From: Entamoeba invadens IP1
Lineage: Eukaryota > Evosea > Mastigamoebida > Endamoebidae
Assembly: GCF_000330505.1 (NCBI RefSeq)
Contig: NW_004443576.1
Location: 65,884-87,614, forward strand
Length of the DNA: 21,731 bases
Direction of reading: 5' to 3'
In this document: piece after piece, positions 18,091 to 21,731 of the stretch
How positions within the stretch are numbered: the stretch's first letter is position 1
Layout of the letters: each line of letters starts with the position of its first letter
Notes under the pieces: model-generated
Told to the model about the DNA's origin: nothing
Database searches by the model: none
What the model saw: the letters and a program-made list of their open reading frames with translations, nothing else
Position numbers and translations under genes: made by a program

Positions 18091-19912
18091 ATATCAATTC
18101 TTTTAGTTTTTTTAATTTAACTGATTATTTCTTTTATTATAAAAACTTCTTTCAATTTTTCGAAGTTGGTCAGTGATTTTGAGTATTGCTATTGTATTAT
18201 TGTATTGTAGTATTATTATTAGTAGCAAAATAAGACTACTTTTTACAAAATAAATTAAATGGTTTTTGAAAACTCAATGTATTTATGGCTTTTCCTCATT
18301 GTGGTCACTATTCGATTGTTTTGCCGAAGAAAAAGTCGAATTTCTGTTATATTTAAGATTTTGGAAAACAATTAGCTCCAACATTTTGGTAATTTTTTGG
18401 TGATTTTTCTTTCGAGTAAATCCCATTTTATAGCAATAAAAAAACTAACTGTTTCTACAGTGTTTTTACCATTACAATATGACAAATAATGCAATTTTGT
18501 CTGGTTAAAAAATAAATTAATTAAATAAGTATATAAACATGTATTTTATTGTAAATTTACTATATTATTCATTGATTTTTTAAAATATAAATATTAACTT
18601 ATGTAATAAAAATTATATTATTGGTAATTATAAACTTATGTAAAAATAGTAATCAATTTTACTTTTTTAAGTTGTTAATATCATTATAAAACTAACGCTT
18701 TTTATGGAAATATACGGGAAAAAAATTGTTTTTTTGTTTAATTATGAATTAGTAGTAAATATTTTAAATATAAATAGTAAAAAACAATCAAACAAAATAT
18801 CAATTAGGTGATTTTGTTTTTTTTAATAGATATTTGCTAAAAAGAGAAAAAAAACAGTTTATTTGAAATAATAAAATTTATAGTTTAATAATTATAATCA
18901 AAAAAATACATTTTTTTCTTTTTTAAAAACCATTTTTTAATTACAAAATACTTATTTATAACTAAACTAAATTTATAATATTTGTTTAATAAAATAAAGT
19001 GATTTATTTCAAATTGTTTTTTATATTATAATACAAATTAGATATTTTGATAAAGAGTCAATAATGTATATTAAAGCACCGATGCAAAGAAAAAAGTTTT
19101 TAATTATCGAAGAAGAATTACCAATTTAATTTTTGTTTTGTATAAACTGTAAACCCTCAAAAACAGTTTTTACATTTAAACACTTGTTATACTTGATTCA
19201 AACCAAGTCAAATAAAACGGACTGAGCAAACCAATATCATTGTTCTGTTGACTAAATAATTTCTGGTGATTAATAAAGAATAAATAATAGATTAAAGGTT
19301 CGACCATTTAACTCATTTTTATCTATTGTTCCATTAATGTTTGGTTGTAATGGTTTTGTTCAATGTTATAAACTAATATACAGTTGACAAAAAAACGGTC
19401 AGAGACCGAATAATTGTAAGAAGTAAAATAAATAGTTTTAAAACTTTAATCAAGAACTATTATATAAATAGAATAAGTTTTTTAGCATTATTTGGTGTAC
19501 CTTTTTTTCACCTTTTTAGTTAGTTATTTCCAAGGTAATTAATGGGAAATACATCCTTCTGACAATTATTTGGTTAATTGTATATCATATAATTAGCAAT
19601 AAAGTATAGTTTATATTATTTGATTGGTTATAATTCAATTTATAATATTATAAAATACTATATAAATAAAATGGGTTTTAAATTTTTTTGTTATACAATT
19701 GTATTATATCTAATAGTTTAAAAATTGTTCTATTTATAATACAATTAAATGAAATTGTATTATTAATTTCAATAATATTTTAAAATTTTGAATTTAATTA
19801 TAAATTATTTTATTATAAAATTAATTATAAAAAAAAAGTGTTTGTATATAAAAAAAAGTTAATATATATAGTACTTTTTAAAGAGTAGAATAATGATTTC
19901 TTATTTAAAAAA
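18091..19912. other. Large AT-rich intergenic region, about 1.8 kb
   Basis: It separates the divergent TMK (-) and tRNA-Leu (+). It holds long A/T runs and no reading frame worth reporting. I found no tRNA, known RNA or clear inverted repeat in it. It is the least informative stretch of the window. Confidence 0.5.
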
Positions 19913-20064
19913 AATTATACAAGAAGTGACACAATATGAAGTTTGGAAGTAATAATAAAGTAAAATATAAGCACAAGTGGCCGAGTGGTCTAAGGCGTTG
20001 GTTTTAGGCACCAATCTTGAAAAAGTCGTGGGTTCGAACCCCACCTTGTGCATTTTTATTTTTT
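19913..20064 (+). repeat. Arm 2 of the 152-bp tRNA-Leu inverted repeat
   Basis: Reverse complement of 9970-10121 with one mismatch (G at 19960). It covers 58 bases upstream of the tRNA, the tRNA and a 13-base T-rich 3' flank. The perfect upstream block, including AAGAAGTGACACAATATGAA, is outside the tRNA yet equally conserved. Confidence 0.95.
19971..20051 (+). tRNA. tRNA-Leu (anticodon UAG), second copy
   Basis: Identical over all 81 bases to the tRNA at 9983-10063: GCACAAG acceptor, A box TGGCCGAGTGGTC, anticodon loop TTTAGGC, long variable arm, B box GGTTCGAACCC. It is followed at once by ATTTTTATTTTTT, a pol III terminator. No intron or CCA tail. It points toward the RBR gene at 20515, mirroring the arrangement of the first copy. 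Confidence 0.97.
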
Positions 20065-20514
20065 ATTGTTAATGAATAAAACTATTACATTTGTTTTTAA
20101 AAGTACAGTAAAATTGACTTTATTATTATCAATAAATATATAGTTTAGCATGTCAAAATTATAATACATTTTTATAACATTTTTAATGATTCAATAATTA
20201 TAATAAAAATACAATTCTTAATGTTAATTATTTATATTGCGTTATTACCAAAAATTCGAGTGTTCTATAAGGGTTAAATGTTTTAAGTTATTATCGATCA
20301 ATTTAAAAAAGTTGGTGATTATTCTTATTATTATAGAAATACACCTTTTCTAATTTGCCTGATTGTTTATTTATCTGACAACTTCAAAATGTTTTTAATC
20401 AGTTTTCAATGTAAAAAGTGCAATCCAAAAAAGTATTTGCCATATAAATATTAGTTCCACCATTTTTTGTTATTTTAATAGGAAAATACCAAAAATAAAT
20501 TTCATTTCATTACA
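20065..20514 (+). other. Spacer between tRNA-Leu and the second RRM-RBR gene
   Basis: No gene. CATATAAATA near 20441 is TATA-like. TTTCATTTCATTACAG (ending 20514) looks like a polypyrimidine tract plus 3' splice site directly before the coding frame. The Lys/Glu-rich gene that separates tRNA and RBR in the first copy is missing here. Confidence 0.45.
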
Positions 20515-21731
20515 GTGATCATTAGTGGCATTCCTAACAACAATGAAGACACCAAAGTCTTTATGAAGAAAATGTTGAGTGAAGTTGATGGTGTAATTCC
20601 AATGCCTTATAATTTGATTTATTCACAAGTAAAAACTACTTATGAAATGTGTGTCGATTTCATTTCAATTGAAAAGGCCGATTTGTTTATTAAAAACTTG
20701 CCAACTTTAAACAAGAAATATTATTCATTATTTACTGCAACTTTAAGAAAAGGGGAAGTGAATGAATTGACAGAAAATAGTTCACAACAAACATCAAACA
20801 CTATATTATATTGTACATGTGTAACAACAACTCCTGCTAATACACAACGAATTTTATCAAAATATGGTTCCCTTAAGAAATTCACAATAAAGAAAATGGG
20901 TAAATTTTATTGTGTTTTAGTTGCATATTCCACTCCAAATACTGCCAAAAAAGCCAAAGAAGACTTGACCATAACCAAAGCACTTGGTGAATTTTCTTTG
21001 ATCAGATTCTCCAAAATAAAAACACAACAACCCGAAGTTAAAGTTGTATATTCCCCATTTGCAAACTCCACACACAGACCAAAACAAAGAGAAATAAAAG
21101 ATAGAAAACCTACTTATGAAGAGATAAATACCAAAGAAATTCCAAAGTACAAAAACATCTTAATGTTATATGCACATGCAGATAGAGGTCAAGATTTAAA
21201 AAATCCGAAATTATTTAGTTGAAGTGACCTGCAGTTCGTGGTCTGTAGAGTCTACTGGCAATGTAGACGTGTACATCATCAGTTCAAATTGCAGTTTCAA
21301 TTTCTTAGAGTTGCAAAAAATGTGTGATTTGCAGATGTGGTTCCTTTCAGAGATAGACGGGCAAATTATTTTCGATCCACACACCTTTGGAGACACTTTT
21401 ATGTTATCCGATTTTGCAAATGAAGTTGAAAACAATGAAAATTTAGTAACAAAATGTGACTTGATAATTTCCAATGAAGGCAAAGTAATGAAGAAAGAGG
21501 AGTTAGCAGAGATTCTTGTTGACAATGGTTTGATTTTTGATTCAATTAATGAAGTGGACAACAAATTGTTTTTAAAAGGGAGTTCAAAAGAGAATGTAGA
21601 GACTTTGTATGAGTTTATACAGATGTTAGGACTCATAGTGAATGTCACAGAAAACAGTGGGATCAAGTTTGAGAATGAGGAGTTAAAGAAAGTGTGTCAG
21701 ATATGTTACGAAGAGAAGTTCCAACACGACT
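20515..21731 (+). CDS. Second RRM-RBR ubiquitin ligase gene, 3' partial, frameshifted, start unclear
   Basis: A paralogue of the RBR gene at 5946-8027, running off the right edge. VIISGIP aligns with VVIIKPLP at the start of that protein; ILYCTCVTTTPANTQRILSKYG aligns with its second RRM-like domain. Frame 1 ends at TGA 21220-21222, but the other frame continues from 21219 with EVTC (compare KLYVTEVTC), the unassigned middle region, and VCQICYEE, the first RING1 cysteines, at the edge. KLF before and EVTC after the break are both conserved, so one extra or two missing bases near 21217 explain it best. No in-frame ATG exists before 20563: frame 1 starts with GTG at 20515 and is open back to 20482. 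Either an intron ends at 20514 or the start is lost. Missing start plus frame break suggest a pseudogene; assembly error or an intron (GTTATA at 21165 to CTGCAG at 21232 keeps frame) remain possible. Confidence 0.65.

Noticed and set aside
21211..21666. 151-codon minus-strand frame
   Set aside because: The plus strand here encodes the conserved middle region and first RING cysteines of the RBR paralogue; the minus frame is its shadow.

Overview
The window looks like nuclear DNA of an Entamoeba species, more likely a reptile-type species such as E. invadens than E. histolytica; the species call is inference. The evidence is very AT-rich spacers, mostly intron-free genes, ATGs lying about 25-47 bases downstream of GTATTTAAAG-like boxes, and two giant Cys-rich transmembrane kinases (TMKs) of the kind expanded in Entamoeba. 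No bacterial operon, ribosome binding site, rRNA or CRISPR array is visible.

Layout. (1) 1-3914 (+): a TMK open to the left edge. (2) 4529-4918 (-): a small DUF4870/Tic20-like membrane protein. (3) 5946-8027 (-): an RBR-type E3 ubiquitin ligase with N-terminal RRM-like domains. (4) 8444-9004 (-): a Lys/Glu-rich low-complexity protein with a 9-bp minisatellite. (5) 9561-9784: a 224-bp element with terminal inverted repeats. (6) 9983-10063 (-): tRNA-Leu(UAG). (7) 11369-11758 (-): a small Pro/Gln-rich membrane protein. (8) 12314-13581 (-): a degenerate small-GTPase-like domain joined to a 'KPVIYLYP'-type domain, interrupted by a one-base frameshift. (9) 13877-18043 (-): a complete TMK. (10) 19971-20051 (+): a second, identical tRNA-Leu(UAG). 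(11) 20515 to the right edge (+): a second RRM-RBR gene without an obvious ATG, frameshifted near 21217, cut in RING1.

The TMKs would be surface receptors signalling through a Ser/Thr-type kinase domain, and the RBR genes would be ubiquitin ligases probably guided by RNA or protein contacts of their RRM-like modules. No pathway joining the genes can be read from the sequence. The tRNA-Leu plus RBR pair occurs twice in inverted orientation, with a 152-bp near-perfect inverted repeat around the tRNAs, which points to an old segmental duplication. The most unusual items are the GTPase-like/KPVIYLYP fusion, the RRM-RBR architecture, an MSP-like domain between membrane and kinase in both TMKs, the TIR element, and frame breaks in otherwise conserved proteins.
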